A stretch of DNA of 64,000 bases from JAIQFL01 sp035295745 (GTDB lineage: Bacteria > Acidobacteriota > Terriglobia > Bryobacterales > Bryobacteraceae). Below, in pieces: positions 1 through 7,907 of this stretch; position 1 is the stretch's first letter; every line of letters begins with the position of its first letter. The notes under the pieces were generated by a model that saw only the letters and a program-made list of their open reading frames with translations, did not search any database and had not been told where the DNA came from. A program made the translations under genes and the position numbers. Location of the stretch: assembly GCA_035295745.1 (NCBI GenBank), contig DATGIL010000042.1, positions 122,186 to 186,185 of the forward strand, in the 5' to 3' direction.

Positions 1-1
1 C

Positions 2-1099
2 CGGCTCCGGACTTGGACGATTCAGTTCGCGATTGCCTTCGTCGTCTGGTCGGTCCTGGCTGTGATTTACGGATTGCAATGGGTCCGCCAGGCTCTCGTC
101 ATGGAGGATCGCCGGATCCCACTCGGTACCGCCGTCTGGCCAGCGTTCGAGACATATTGGATTTACGCCCTGCTTACTCCTGCGACGATCGAGTTCGCGC
201 TTCGCGTGGAGTTCCGGCGAGACCAGATGCGCCGCTTCGTTTTGAGCCACGCGGCTGGATTTGCGGTATTCTCCATTGCGCAGGCGGTTCTTCGGCTGCT
301 GCTGTTTCCAGTGCACAATCCGCACACCGGCGCGGTGATTCCACGTAGTTGGGCGATGCTGTACAACCTGCTTTGGTTTTACCTTAGCGACAACATCTTC
401 ATGTACGTTCCGATCGTGGGAGGGACCATGGCGTGGGCGGCATACGCCCAGAATCGCCAGCGCGAGCTGTCGCAAACGCAGTTGAGGGCCCAGTTGGCGA
501 GCGCCGAGTTGCAAATTCTCAAGATGCAGCTTCACCCGCACTTTTTGTTCAATACTCTGCAGGCTATTTCCACACTAGTGGGCAAAGACCCGCAGACGGC
601 GAAGCGGATGATCGCACTTCTGGGCGACCTGCTGCGCGCCACGATCGACCGGTCCGGCGAACAGGTGGTGGCGCTACGCGACGAACTCGATCTGCTGGAC
701 CGGTACGTGCAAATCGAACAGGTGCGATTCGGCGACCTGCTGCGGGTGGAATTTGAAATTGACGATGCCACGCAGGAGGCGAGAGTGCCCACACTGATCC
801 TGCAGCCGCTGGTGGAAAACGCCATCCGCCACGGTGCGCGTTCGCAATCCGGACCGGCGACGGTCTGCGTGCGCAGCTCGGTTTGCGGGGAACAGTTGCG
901 TTTGACCATCCAGGACAACGGCCCCGGGATGCCTGCCTCGGAGAAGCGCAATCCGGCGGGACTGGGGCTGGAGAATACACGTGCCCGATTGGGCCATCTC
1001 TACGGGGCCGGACAGCGGCTGGAGCTGGAAAATCTGCCTGCCGGCGGACTGCTGGTCACGGTCGAAATCCCCATGTGTCCAGGTGAGCAGGCGCCATGA
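2..1099 (+). CDS. LytS/YehU-type sensor histidine kinase (5' partial)
   Basis: Membrane histidine kinase of the His_kinase (PF06580) plus HATPase_c type, partner of the response regulator that follows. The reading frame is open back to the window edge and encodes a hydrophobic helix there, so the true start lies outside the window; the internal GTG at 62 would cut that helix. Several membrane segments are followed by a short helical linker, then the phospho-acceptor motif LHPHFLFNTLQ (His codon at 533-535), an N-box around LVENAIRHGA and a G-box around DNGPGMP, then GLGLENTRARL. The stop overlaps the next start (ATGA), implying translational coupling. The signal sensed cannot be read from the sequence. 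Confidence 0.9.
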   Translation, partial: RLRTWTIQFAIAFVVWSVLAVIYGLQWVRQALVMEDRRIPLGTAVWPAFETYWIYALLTPATIEFALRVEFRRDQMRRFVLSHAAGFAVFSIAQAVLRLLLFPVHNPHTGAVIPRSWAMLYNLLWFYLSDNIFMYVPIVGGTMAWAAYAQNRQRELSQTQLRAQLASAELQILKMQLHPHFLFNTLQAISTLVGKDPQTAKRMIALLGDLLRATIDRSGEQVVALRDELDLLDRYVQIEQVRFGDLLRVEFEIDDATQEARVPTLILQPLVENAIRHGARSQSGPATVCVRSSVCGEQLRLTIQDNGPGMPASEKRNPAGLGLENTRARLGHLYGAGQRLELENLPAGGLLVTVEIPMCPGEQAP

Positions 1100-1818
1100 T
1101 CCGCGCATTGATTGTCGATGATGAGCCGCTGGCGCGTGAGGCGATTCGCGATCTGCTGCTGGCGGACCGCGAATTTCAAATCGCCGGAGAGTGTCAGGAC
1201 GGTGCCGAGGCGGTCCGCGCGATTCAGGCGCTCGCTCCGGATGCTGTGTTTCTCGACGTGCAGATGCCAGTGCTGGACGGCTTCGCGGTGATCGATGCGG
1301 TGGGCGTGGATCGGATGCCTCTGACGGTCTTCGTCACCGCGTATGACCAGTACGCAGTGAAGGCGTTCGAAGCGCAGGCGCTCGATTACATCCTGAAGCC
1401 GTTCGACGAGGAGCGGGTGGCACGAGTGCTGCAGCGGCTGAAGAGCCGTTTTCGCGATCTGGTGCGAACGCCGGAACCGTCTGACCGCATCGCATTAAAG
1501 ACGGCCGGCCGGGTGGTGCTGGCGCCGCGCGCGACCGTCCGCTGGTTCGGAGCCAGCGGCAATCAAGTGAAGGTGTACACGACCAGCGAGACGCTGGTGA
1601 TTCGCGACACCATCAAGAATCTGGAAAGCCGGCTGGACGGTGATAAATTCGTGCGAATCCACCGTTCCACGATTGTGAACGTCGACCACGTGCGGGAGAT
1701 TCGCCCCTGGTATACAGGCGAATACGTAGTGGTGATGAGTGACTCCCGCGAATTGACCTTGAGCCGCGGATACCGTACCAATCTCCCGCGGCTGCGCTCA
1801 CCGCGAAGCCGCGCATAG
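1096..1818 (+). CDS. LytTR-family response regulator (LytR/AlgR type)
   Basis: DNA-binding response regulator paired with the upstream kinase. Residues 1-120 are a receiver domain with acidic pocket residues near Asp8/Asp9, the phospho-acceptor Asp54 in FLDVQMP, a Thr in the VFVTAYD strand and Lys in ILKPFD. Residues about 135-236 are a LytTR domain, recognisable by FVRIHRSTIVNVDHV and the final LSRGYRTNLPRL. Length (240 residues) is normal for the family. The 4-base overlap with the kinase gene supports a two-gene operon. Targets are unknown; such pairs often control surface or secreted-protein genes. Confidence 0.93.
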   Translation: MIRALIVDDEPLAREAIRDLLLADREFQIAGECQDGAEAVRAIQALAPDAVFLDVQMPVLDGFAVIDAVGVDRMPLTVFVTAYDQYAVKAFEAQALDYILKPFDEERVARVLQRLKSRFRDLVRTPEPSDRIALKTAGRVVLAPRATVRWFGASGNQVKVYTTSETLVIRDTIKNLESRLDGDKFVRIHRSTIVNVDHVREIRPWYTGEYVVVMSDSRELTLSRGYRTNLPRLRSPRSRA

Positions 1819-1896
1819 GCAGGGCGTTCGCGGATTGTTCTATCCTGAAGCTAACGACGACAGGCGTCAAACGCTTGAGGGGAAAGTACAACAAGT

Positions 1897-3132
1897 ATGA
1901 GTTCGCCACGCCTCAGGGCGCTTCTCTTGGGTCTGACCTGCGCAGCGGCCGCACTCTCCCAAACCAATCCGCGAGCCAAGGACCTGTGCAGCGAAGCCAA
2001 CCGGATCGCGCTGGATCTGACCAAGTTTTCAGGCATGCCCCTGCATCATCCCGTTCCTTGCGATTACATCACCAAGGAGAAAATTAACGAGTTTCTGAAT
2101 AAGCGCGTGAAAGAAGTCGCCAAGCCGGAAGAGATTCGTGCGGAAGAGTTGACGCTCAAGAAGTTCGGGCTGGTGCCGGCGGACTTCGACCTCGCCAAGA
2201 ACACTGTGGACCTGCTGACCGAGCAGGCAGCGGCTTTCTACGATTACGACAAGAAGAAGCTGTTCATCACGGAATCCACCCCCGAAGACACGCAGGAGCC
2301 AGTGCTGGCGCATGAACTCTCGCATGCCATCGCCGACCAGAATTTCAATCTTGCGCATTTCATCCGGCAGGGACGTAAGAGTGACGATGGGGCCACAGCA
2401 CGCCTGGCGGTAATGGAAGGCCAGGCTACCTGGATGATGTCGGAGTACCTGGCGCGGCGCAATGGGCAGTCGTTGAAAGACTCGCCCGCGCTGGTGGCGA
2501 TGATGAGTTCACTCAACGACTCGAATAACGGGCAGTATCCGGTCTACGAGAATTCGCCGCTCTACCTCCGATTGACGCTGGTGTTTCCTTACACCAAGGG
2601 GATGCTGTTTCAGAATGCCGTCTTCCAAAAGGATGGGCAGTACGGATTTGCCGAGGTCTTCCGCCGTCCGCCTGTTTCGACGCATCAGATTATTCATCCC
2701 GAAGCGTACTTTGCCAACGTGAAACCCACAGAACCGGATTTGCCGGATCCGCATCTTCCGCATGGATATAAAGGACTGGTGGGCGGCACGCTCGGGGAAC
2801 TGGAGCATACGGTGATCCTGGAGCAGTACGCCGGCAAAGAGCGCGCGAGTGAAATCGCTTCGCACTGGCGCGGATGTACGTTCGAGCTGCGCGAGAACAA
2901 GAAGGCCGGCGCGGTGGTGCTCCTGTACGCGGTGGAATGGGATAACGAGGATGCGGCCCGCCAATATTTCACAGCCTATCGGGGAGCGCTGGCAAAGAAG
3001 TGGAAGAATCTGCATGTCGAGTCGGAAACGGACGATTTCGTGACCGGTACCGGAGATGACGGCCACTTCGTGCTGCGCCGCGCGGGGGCGATCGTAACCA
3101 GCCAGGAGGGATTGCCGGCTGGGTTACACTGA
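1897..3132 (+). CDS. Secreted protein with HExxH zinc-peptidase-like motif
   Basis: Predicted exported protein of 411 residues. A signal peptide covers about residues 1-21 (hydrophobic LRALLLGLTCAAAALS). The key motif is HELSH at residues 139-143, inside a segment typical of gluzincin active-site helices, followed by Glu174 in MEGQATW, a plausible third zinc ligand. I do not recognise the family beyond the motif. The C-terminal half has no recognised domain. The gene is 5 bp upstream of a secreted thioredoxin-like gene, so the two are probably co-transcribed. A metal-dependent peptidase is the simplest reading, but no substrate can be inferred. Confidence 0.7.
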   Translation: MSSPRLRALLLGLTCAAAALSQTNPRAKDLCSEANRIALDLTKFSGMPLHHPVPCDYITKEKINEFLNKRVKEVAKPEEIRAEELTLKKFGLVPADFDLAKNTVDLLTEQAAAFYDYDKKKLFITESTPEDTQEPVLAHELSHAIADQNFNLAHFIRQGRKSDDGATARLAVMEGQATWMMSEYLARRNGQSLKDSPALVAMMSSLNDSNNGQYPVYENSPLYLRLTLVFPYTKGMLFQNAVFQKDGQYGFAEVFRRPPVSTHQIIHPEAYFANVKPTEPDLPDPHLPHGYKGLVGGTLGELEHTVILEQYAGKERASEIASHWRGCTFELRENKKAGAVVLLYAVEWDNEDAARQYFTAYRGALAKKWKNLHVESETDDFVTGTGDDGHFVLRRAGAIVTSQEGLPAGLH

Positions 3133-3137
3133 GGTTT

Positions 3138-3710
3138 ATGCTCAAGCGCAGGCTCACGGCCGCAGTGTTGGCGATGATCTCGCTGGTAGCCGCATCGCAG
3201 GCGGCCGAGGTGCCGCGCAAGGCGAAGGAAGTCACGGTCTATTTGACCGATGGCAGCAAAGTGATGCTCAGTCAGTACAAGGGCAAAGTGGTAGCCGTGA
3301 TCTTCATTCTGACCGGGTGCTCGCATTGCCAGATGACTACGGGATTTCTGATTAAGGCGCAGCAGGACTATGGTCCAAGGGGTTTCCAGGTGTTGGCCGC
3401 GGCGATTGAACAGGACTCCGCCGCGAAGGTGCCGGGATTCATTAAACAATTCGGTCCGCAGTTTCCTGTGGGCACCACGGACGCCCTGGCGGCGTTGGAT
3501 TGGATGCAGCATCCCGTTTCGCAGATTCCTCATATGCCGCTCCTGGCCTTTGTGGACAGGCAGGGCAATATCCGCGCGCAGTTTGAAGGCGACAACGAGC
3601 AGTTTTTCAACGATCAGCAGGAGCAGAATCTTCGCACTCAGATTGAGATGCTGTTAAAGGAAGGCGCACCCAAGGCCAGGCCAACCGCCAGCACGGCACC
3701 CAAGAAGTGA
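3138..3710 (+). CDS. TlpA/AhpC-like secreted thioredoxin-fold protein
   Basis: Extracytoplasmic thioredoxin-fold protein of 190 residues. An N-terminal signal peptide (about 1-22) precedes a redoxin domain with the redox motif CSHC (Cys61, Cys64) after the strand VVAVIFILTG, and a cis-Pro region around HMPLLAFVDRQG. The tail is Lys/Ala/Pro rich. Family members reduce or exchange disulfides in the periplasm, or reduce peroxides; which applies is not decidable here. It starts 5 bp after the HExxH protein, suggesting an operon in which it might keep that protein or its substrates in the correct redox state (inference). Confidence 0.85.
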   Translation: MLKRRLTAAVLAMISLVAASQAAEVPRKAKEVTVYLTDGSKVMLSQYKGKVVAVIFILTGCSHCQMTTGFLIKAQQDYGPRGFQVLAAAIEQDSAAKVPGFIKQFGPQFPVGTTDALAALDWMQHPVSQIPHMPLLAFVDRQGNIRAQFEGDNEQFFNDQQEQNLRTQIEMLLKEGAPKARPTASTAPKK

Positions 3711-3718
3711 CCAGCCGC

Positions 3719-3964
3719 TCAAACGTACAAGCTGCCGATAGGATATCCGGGATAGTCTTGCGCGGCTTGTGCCTGCATGTCGTTGCACAGGCGTTCCATG
3801 GCTTCGGCGGCTCGAAGAAAGGTAAAAGCTGCCTGATTGTTCGGGCCGTAGATGGTCACCACCAGTTGACACAGCTCTCGTAGCCGGGCATTGCTGGCAC
3901 GAAGTTCGCGTGCCATGTCGCGATGTTCTTCCAGTGTCAAGGGTAGAGGCGTTTCAGACGGCAT
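3719..3964 (-). CDS. Small hypothetical protein (81 aa)
   Basis: Short open frame of 81 residues without a signal peptide. It is predicted to be mostly helical, with a charged N-terminal helix (EEHRDMARELRASNARLREL) and a second helix around AAEAMERLCNDMQ, so a small coiled-coil protein is plausible. It is convergent with the thioredoxin gene, 8 bp from that stop. No family recognised. Composition and absence of a better frame on the other strand support it being real. Confidence 0.5.
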   Translation of the reverse strand: MPSETPLPLTLEEHRDMARELRASNARLRELCQLVVTIYGPNNQAAFTFLRAAEAMERLCNDMQAQAAQDYPGYPIGSLYV

Positions 3965-4290
3965 TCCGCCCCTCGGAAATACCGTTCATCCATTTCGATT
4001 GCATCTGTGACAAAAAGCCATTTGCGGCGCCAAGTTCGAGTCTTGAAGACACCTCTGATCTCCAGCCACCGCGTTACGTTACCAATGGCAAGTCTAACAT
4101 AACGCCAGCGGGCTCTTTGTCTGCAAAAGGGCTATTGCCGACGGTTTACAGCAATTGGTTGACGATGTAAAGGGTGCTCCAAGCATCGCCCGCAAGGGCT
4201 AAGAACTATCACCCTTTTCAGCCTGTTCCCCCAATCACGGACGGCCGTTTGATTCTGGAGACACCGCACTGCACATTAGCGGGATGCGCT
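3965..4290. other. Intergenic region without recognised features
   Basis: About 326 bases between a small ORF and the PadR gene. No convincing coding frame, repeat or terminator was seen; composition is less GC-rich than the flanking genes. It may hold the promoter of the small minus-strand ORF. Confidence 0.5.
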
Positions 4291-4656
4291 TCAGGCCTGG
4301 CTTTCGCCTCCGTCCGGAGTCATCAGGCCCGCGATGGCGGTGCTGATCTGGTTCCACCGGCTGTACTCCGCGTTCAAATGCTTCTTTCCGGATGCGGTGA
4401 GTTGGTAATACTTGGCGCGCTGGTTGTGTTCCGAAGTCTTCCATTCGGATTTGATCCAGCCCTGTTTCTCCAGACGGTGCAGCGCGGGGTATAGGGACCC
4501 GGTTTCCACTTGCAGAATGTCGCCCGAGCCCATGCGAATCGCCTGGCTGATTCCGTACCCGTGCTGCGGTGCCCATCGCAACGTCTGAAGGATCAGCATG
4601 TCCAACGTCCCCTGGATGAGTTCGATGCGGTTCTGATACTTCTCGCGTTTCGCCAT
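4291..4656 (-). CDS. PadR-family transcriptional regulator
   Basis: Winged-helix regulator of 121 residues in the PadR-like (PF03551) family. The recognisable core is LIQGTLDMLILQTLRW, HGYGISQAI, then TGSLYPALHRLEKQGWI in the recognition-helix region and ARYY-like YYQLTASGKKHL in the wing. The ATG at 4656 (MAKREKY) fits the family; extending further upstream adds an unrelated Arg-rich segment from a dispersed repeat. In acidobacteria such regulators usually sit beside an ADOP permease, but here the nearest ADOP is 40 kb away, so this one is an orphan. Confidence 0.9.
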   Translation of the reverse strand: MAKREKYQNRIELIQGTLDMLILQTLRWAPQHGYGISQAIRMGSGDILQVETGSLYPALHRLEKQGWIKSEWKTSEHNQRAKYYQLTASGKKHLNAEYSRWNQISTAIAGLMTPDGGESQA

Positions 4657-4751
4657 GGATGTAGGGACTCTACGTCCCTCCCAGAGGGTAGCACAGAGCG
4701 GGCCGTCTGCCTGGTTCCCGGGGCGTATACGCATCGGGAGCCAGAAAGATT

Positions 4752-4929
4752 TCACCGCGGAGACGCGAAGGCGCGGAGAAACACGCGGAGAAAGACCCCT
4801 CATCGCTCAAACCTCAGACGAGGGTGCGCGTAACCATCGGCATCCCGGCCCGCCCATTTCGTGGCCTTCTTGAGCCTCTTTCCGATGTTCTCCGCGTGTT
4901 TCTTCGCGCCTTCGCGTCTCCCCGGTGGA
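4752..4929. repeat. Inverted pair of dispersed CGCGGAGACGCGAAGGCG-type repeats
   Basis: Two about 40-bp copies face each other: 4752-4792 forward and 4888-4929 in reverse complement, separated by about 95 bp. They share roughly nine tenths of positions, with the core GGAGACGCGAAGGCGCG then AGAAACACGCGGAGAA. Short frames through them give the repetitive Arg/Glu/Thr peptides typical of spurious ORFs over this repeat type. They lie between the PadR gene and the porin gene, which are divergently transcribed, and fill most of the 359-bp gap. Confidence 0.75.
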
Positions 4930-5015
4930 TCTCTCCGGCTTCGGAATCCAGTAACGCACCCCCCTGGCTCCAGCCGTCACACGAACGTCATGAGAGTCTT
5001 TTACCATAGAGGATT

Positions 5016-6377
5016 GTGACCCGAATTCGATGTGGTGGATGCATCTTGTGGGCTGTAACGTTGAGCTGCCGGTTGTATGCGCAGGCCCAGACCGATGCAC
5101 CGCCTGAGATCTGGAATCTGTACTATCAGGCCACCTCGATCGGGCAATACCATGGCACGTTCCCTTCGCCCTACTCCGGTCCGTTCAGCTTGCAAGACTA
5201 CACCGAGCGCGATGTCTCGTTGACTACCACGCTGTTCGTGGGCCTCCGTCCCGAGAAGAACACAATGCTGTACATCGATCCGGAGATTGCCGGCGGCCGC
5301 GGGTTCAGCGGAGTGGATGGCCTGGCGAACTCGTCGAACGGCGAGTTGCCGCGGGTCGCGTCGGCAACGCCCAAGCCGTATCTGGCGCGGCTCTACCTCT
5401 CGCACGATTTCGGTTTCGGTAGCGAGACCGAGGCAGTGGAGAGCGATGAGAATCAACTCGCGGGGCGGCGTCCGGTTAAGCGATACACGATCACCGCGGG
5501 GCGTTTCACACTGACCGACTTCTTCGACAACAATCGCTACACGCACGATCCGCGGACCCAGTTCATGGGCTGGGCCGTGATGTACAACGGCGCCTGGGAC
5601 TATCCCGCGGATGTGCGCGGCTATACCTGGGGCTGGGTGCACGAATTCCACACGCAGAAATGGTCGTTCCGCTATGCCAGTGCGGCGATGCCGCGCGTGG
5701 CCAACGGTCTGCGCTTCGACCGGCGTCTGTTTCGCAATCGGGGCGATGTGTTCGAAGGGGAGTATCGATACGACGTAAGGAAGCACCCTGGCACAGTGCG
5801 CGTGCTGCACTACCAGAATCGGGCGAATGCGGGCACGTATGCGGAGGCGATTCGCGTGGCGGAGCAGAACGGCGGGCGTCCAGCGGTTACAGATACGCGC
5901 CGCAATGGGACGCTGAAGTACGGCTTCGGTCTGAATGTGGAGCAGGAGCTGACCAAGGAAATTGGGATCTTCGGCCGGCTCGGGTGGAACGATGGGAAGA
6001 CGGAGAGCTTCGCCTTCACGGCGATCGATCGCCTGGCGACGGGCGGAATCTCGGTAGGCGGGCGCCTTTGGCATCGCCCGTTCGACACGGTGGCCAGTGA
6101 AGTCACAGCCGCCGGACTCTCCGGCGTTCATGCCCTATACCTGGCTCGCGGCGGCTACGATTTCCTGATCGGCGACGGCGCACTGCAATATGCGCCGGAA
6201 GTGATTTGGGAGACCTACTACAGCGCCCGCTTGTTTCCGGGCTTTTTCACCAGCCTCGACGTGCAGCACGTCACCAATCCGGCCTACAACGAGGCTCGTG
6301 GTCCGCTATGGATCGCGTCCTTGCGCCTGCACCTGGAGTTTGGCAAGGACATCTTCGTCAAAGGCGGCAAGCCGTAA
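5016..6377 (+). CDS. OprB-like carbohydrate-selective porin
   Basis: Outer-membrane beta-barrel protein of 453 residues. A signal peptide (about 1-24) precedes a sequence matching the OprB family style (PF04966): SLTTTLFVGLRPEKNTMLYIDPEIAGGRG, a strand around ARLYLSHDFGFG, the signature region ITAGRFTLTDFFDNNRYTHDPRTQFM, WGWVHEF and a C-terminal strand ending in a charged tail. Members let sugars diffuse across the outer membrane. The start is GTG at 5016; other frames near it close quickly. It is divergent from the PadR gene; the convergent SDR gene follows 12 bp after its stop. Confidence 0.85.
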   Translation: MTRIRCGGCILWAVTLSCRLYAQAQTDAPPEIWNLYYQATSIGQYHGTFPSPYSGPFSLQDYTERDVSLTTTLFVGLRPEKNTMLYIDPEIAGGRGFSGVDGLANSSNGELPRVASATPKPYLARLYLSHDFGFGSETEAVESDENQLAGRRPVKRYTITAGRFTLTDFFDNNRYTHDPRTQFMGWAVMYNGAWDYPADVRGYTWGWVHEFHTQKWSFRYASAAMPRVANGLRFDRRLFRNRGDVFEGEYRYDVRKHPGTVRVLHYQNRANAGTYAEAIRVAEQNGGRPAVTDTRRNGTLKYGFGLNVEQELTKEIGIFGRLGWNDGKTESFAFTAIDRLATGGISVGGRLWHRPFDTVASEVTAAGLSGVHALYLARGGYDFLIGDGALQYAPEVIWETYYSARLFPGFFTSLDVQHVTNPAYNEARGPLWIASLRLHLEFGKDIFVKGGKP

Positions 6378-6389
6378 CGCAGCGCGAGG

Positions 6390-7178
6390 TCAGTATCCTC
6401 TGACGATTCCGCCATCCACCGGCAGAGCCACGCCGGTAATGTAACTGGCGCGCTCGGAGGCAAGGAATACGACGGTGTTCGCGAACTCCTCCGGCTGGCC
6501 GATGCGCCGCAATGGTGTCTGATTGGCCCACCTTTCCTCGATCACTTGCGGAGTGACGCCTTCCCGTTCCGCGAGCCGCTTGGTCAATGAGACCAGGCGC
6601 GCCGTGGCGGTGTATCCCGGGCAGACGCTATTCACCAGCACGTTATAGGGCCCGTACTCGTTGGCGAGCGTTTTGATCAGGCCTGTCACGCCGGAACGTA
6701 TCGCGTTGGAGAGGATCAGGCCGTCGATTGGCTGCTTCACGGTCACGGACGTGATCGCGATGAACCGGCCCCAACCCCGCTTTTGCATCTCGGGGAGTGT
6801 CTCCTTGGCCAGATGAATGGTGCTCATCAGGTTCAGATTGTGCGCGGCGTGCCAATCGTCAATGGTGGTCTCGGCGAAACTCTTGGACGGCGGCCCGCCC
6901 GCATTGGCCACGCAGATATCGAGGCGGCCATACTCCACGACTGTTTCGGAGACGAAGCGATGCACCTGTTCGGCGTTAGTCACGTCGAGCGCACTGTAGC
7001 GCACGCGTGCACCGGTTTCGCGGCGGATTTCGTCGGCAGTCGCCGCCAAGGTCGTTTCGGTGCGCGCACAAAGCGCCAGGACGGCGCCTTCCCTGGCGAG
7101 TCCCATCGCGACGGCTTTACCAATACCCTCGCTGGACGCGGCGACAATCGCCACGCGATCCTTCAAGCCCAAGTCCAT
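6390..7178 (-). CDS. SDR-family oxidoreductase with atypical active site
   Basis: Short-chain dehydrogenase/reductase of 262 residues. The Rossmann motif is AASSEGIGKAVA near residues 13-24 and the NAG motif is at 92-94. The active-site Ser is Ser144, but the position of the usual catalytic Tyr is Ser157 and the usual Lys is Arg161 (LSNAIR instead of YxxxK). The C-terminus ends in the normal GVALPVDGG. The classic hydride-transfer mechanism may therefore not apply, though a recurring SDR branch carries this substitution. It starts 3 bp after the cupin gene and is almost certainly in one operon with it. Substrate unknown. Confidence 0.88.
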   Translation of the reverse strand: MDLGLKDRVAIVAASSEGIGKAVAMGLAREGAVLALCARTETTLAATADEIRRETGARVRYSALDVTNAEQVHRFVSETVVEYGRLDICVANAGGPPSKSFAETTIDDWHAAHNLNLMSTIHLAKETLPEMQKRGWGRFIAITSVTVKQPIDGLILSNAIRSGVTGLIKTLANEYGPYNVLVNSVCPGYTATARLVSLTKRLAEREGVTPQVIEERWANQTPLRRIGQPEEFANTVVFLASERASYITGVALPVDGGIVRGY

Positions 7179-7181
7179 GAT

Positions 7182-7529
7182 TCATCCTCGCAGGTAGGCG
7201 TCGTCTTTCTTCAACCAGTCGTGGCGAATAGGGCTGAAGATGTCGAGATCGAGGGTGTCTTCGAGCGCGACGGCGCGGTGCGGCACATTGGAAGGAATGC
7301 GCAGTACCTCGCCCTTCGCGACCACAATCTCCTTGCCTTCGATTTCGAACTTGAGCGCGCCTTCGAGGATGTAGGTGATCTGCTCGCTTTCGTGATGATG
7401 CTCGGGCACGACCGCGCCCTTGGCGAGAAAGACTTGCGCCACCATCGCCTTGTCGCCGGAAATGATTTTGCGCGCGATGGTGTCGCTCAGAATCTCTTTG
7501 TCCATCTGGTCCCAGGTGTAATGTTCCAT
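7182..7529 (-). CDS. Small single-domain cupin protein
   Basis: Single cupin barrel of 115 residues. Motif 1 is VVPEHHHESEQITYILEG, containing the His-x-His-x(n)-Glu metal ligands, and motif 2 is VLRIPSNVPHRAVAL with the remaining His. Such proteins bind Fe, Mn, Ni or Zn and serve as isomerases, dioxygenases or binding proteins. The ATG at 7529 is preferred; the longer frame runs into a hairpin repeat. The SDR gene follows after 3 bp, so the pair probably acts on one small sugar or keto compound (inference). Confidence 0.85.
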   Translation of the reverse strand: MEHYTWDQMDKEILSDTIARKIISGDKAMVAQVFLAKGAVVPEHHHESEQITYILEGALKFEIEGKEIVVAKGEVLRIPSNVPHRAVALEDTLDLDIFSPIRHDWLKKDDAYLRG

Positions 7530-7589
7530 ATCGGTTTTCGTGTTGATGCCATTGTACACGGGCAGGCGCGTGAGAAAAGCGATCGCGCT

Positions 7590-7658
7590 CCTGGTGGCGC
7601 AAACACTCCTGTTTGCCGCGCCGAGACTCATCTCGGCGCTTTTCGCGCGGCCACCAGG
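7590..7658 (+). repeat. Two-hairpin repeat element, copy 1
   Basis: Hairpin A at 7599-7616 (stem GCAAAC/GTTTGC, loop ACTCCT), one base, then hairpin B at 7618-7639 (9-bp stem GCGCCGAGA/TCTCGGCGC, loop CTCA) followed by TTTT. An outer 9-bp stem joins 7590-7598 (CCTGGTGGC) to 7650-7658 (GCCACCAGG), so the whole unit can fold as a three-way structure. It lies upstream of the cupin gene and next to an inverted second copy. Confidence 0.85.
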
Positions 7659-7705
7659 GCTGAATGAAAGTCCTTCGTGCGGCAGATTTGACGAGCGCTC
7701 GAAAA

Positions 7706-7746
7706 GCGTCGACAAGAGTGTCGACGCGGCAAAGGAGAGTCTTTGC
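7706..7746 (-). repeat. Two-hairpin repeat element, copy 2 (inverted)
   Basis: Inverted counterpart of the element at 7590-7658. Hairpin B' is at 7706-7727 (9-bp stem GCGTCGACA/TGTCGACGC, loop AGAG) and hairpin A' at 7729-7746 (stem GCAAAG/CTTTGC), again with a single base between them. Stem bases differ from copy 1 but remain paired. A TTTTCG flank next to hairpin B is shared. No outer stem like that of copy 1 was found. Confidence 0.85.
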
Positions 7747-7907
7747 GGCACGGCTGCTGTGAAGATTTCATCCTCTTCGCGCCGCGGCTCAGCGAACGAA
7801 GGTGTGGAGCGCAACAGGCGCAGTTGTCAGTTTGAAGACCCGGAAACGCATCCGCACCCGGCGGCTCCTTGGTATCCTCACGGCTGGCCATCAGATACAC
7901 TGAATGC

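Noticed and set aside
4807..5100. 97-codon minus-strand frame rich in Thr/Arg/Glu
   Set aside because: It is a read-through of the dispersed CGCGGAGACGCG repeat.
5001..6131. 376-codon minus-strand frame opposite the porin
   Set aside because: Antisense shadow; the plus frame has signal peptide and porin motifs.
7530..7814. N-terminal extension of the cupin to 7814
   Set aside because: It runs through the hairpin elements and has no cupin-family similarity.
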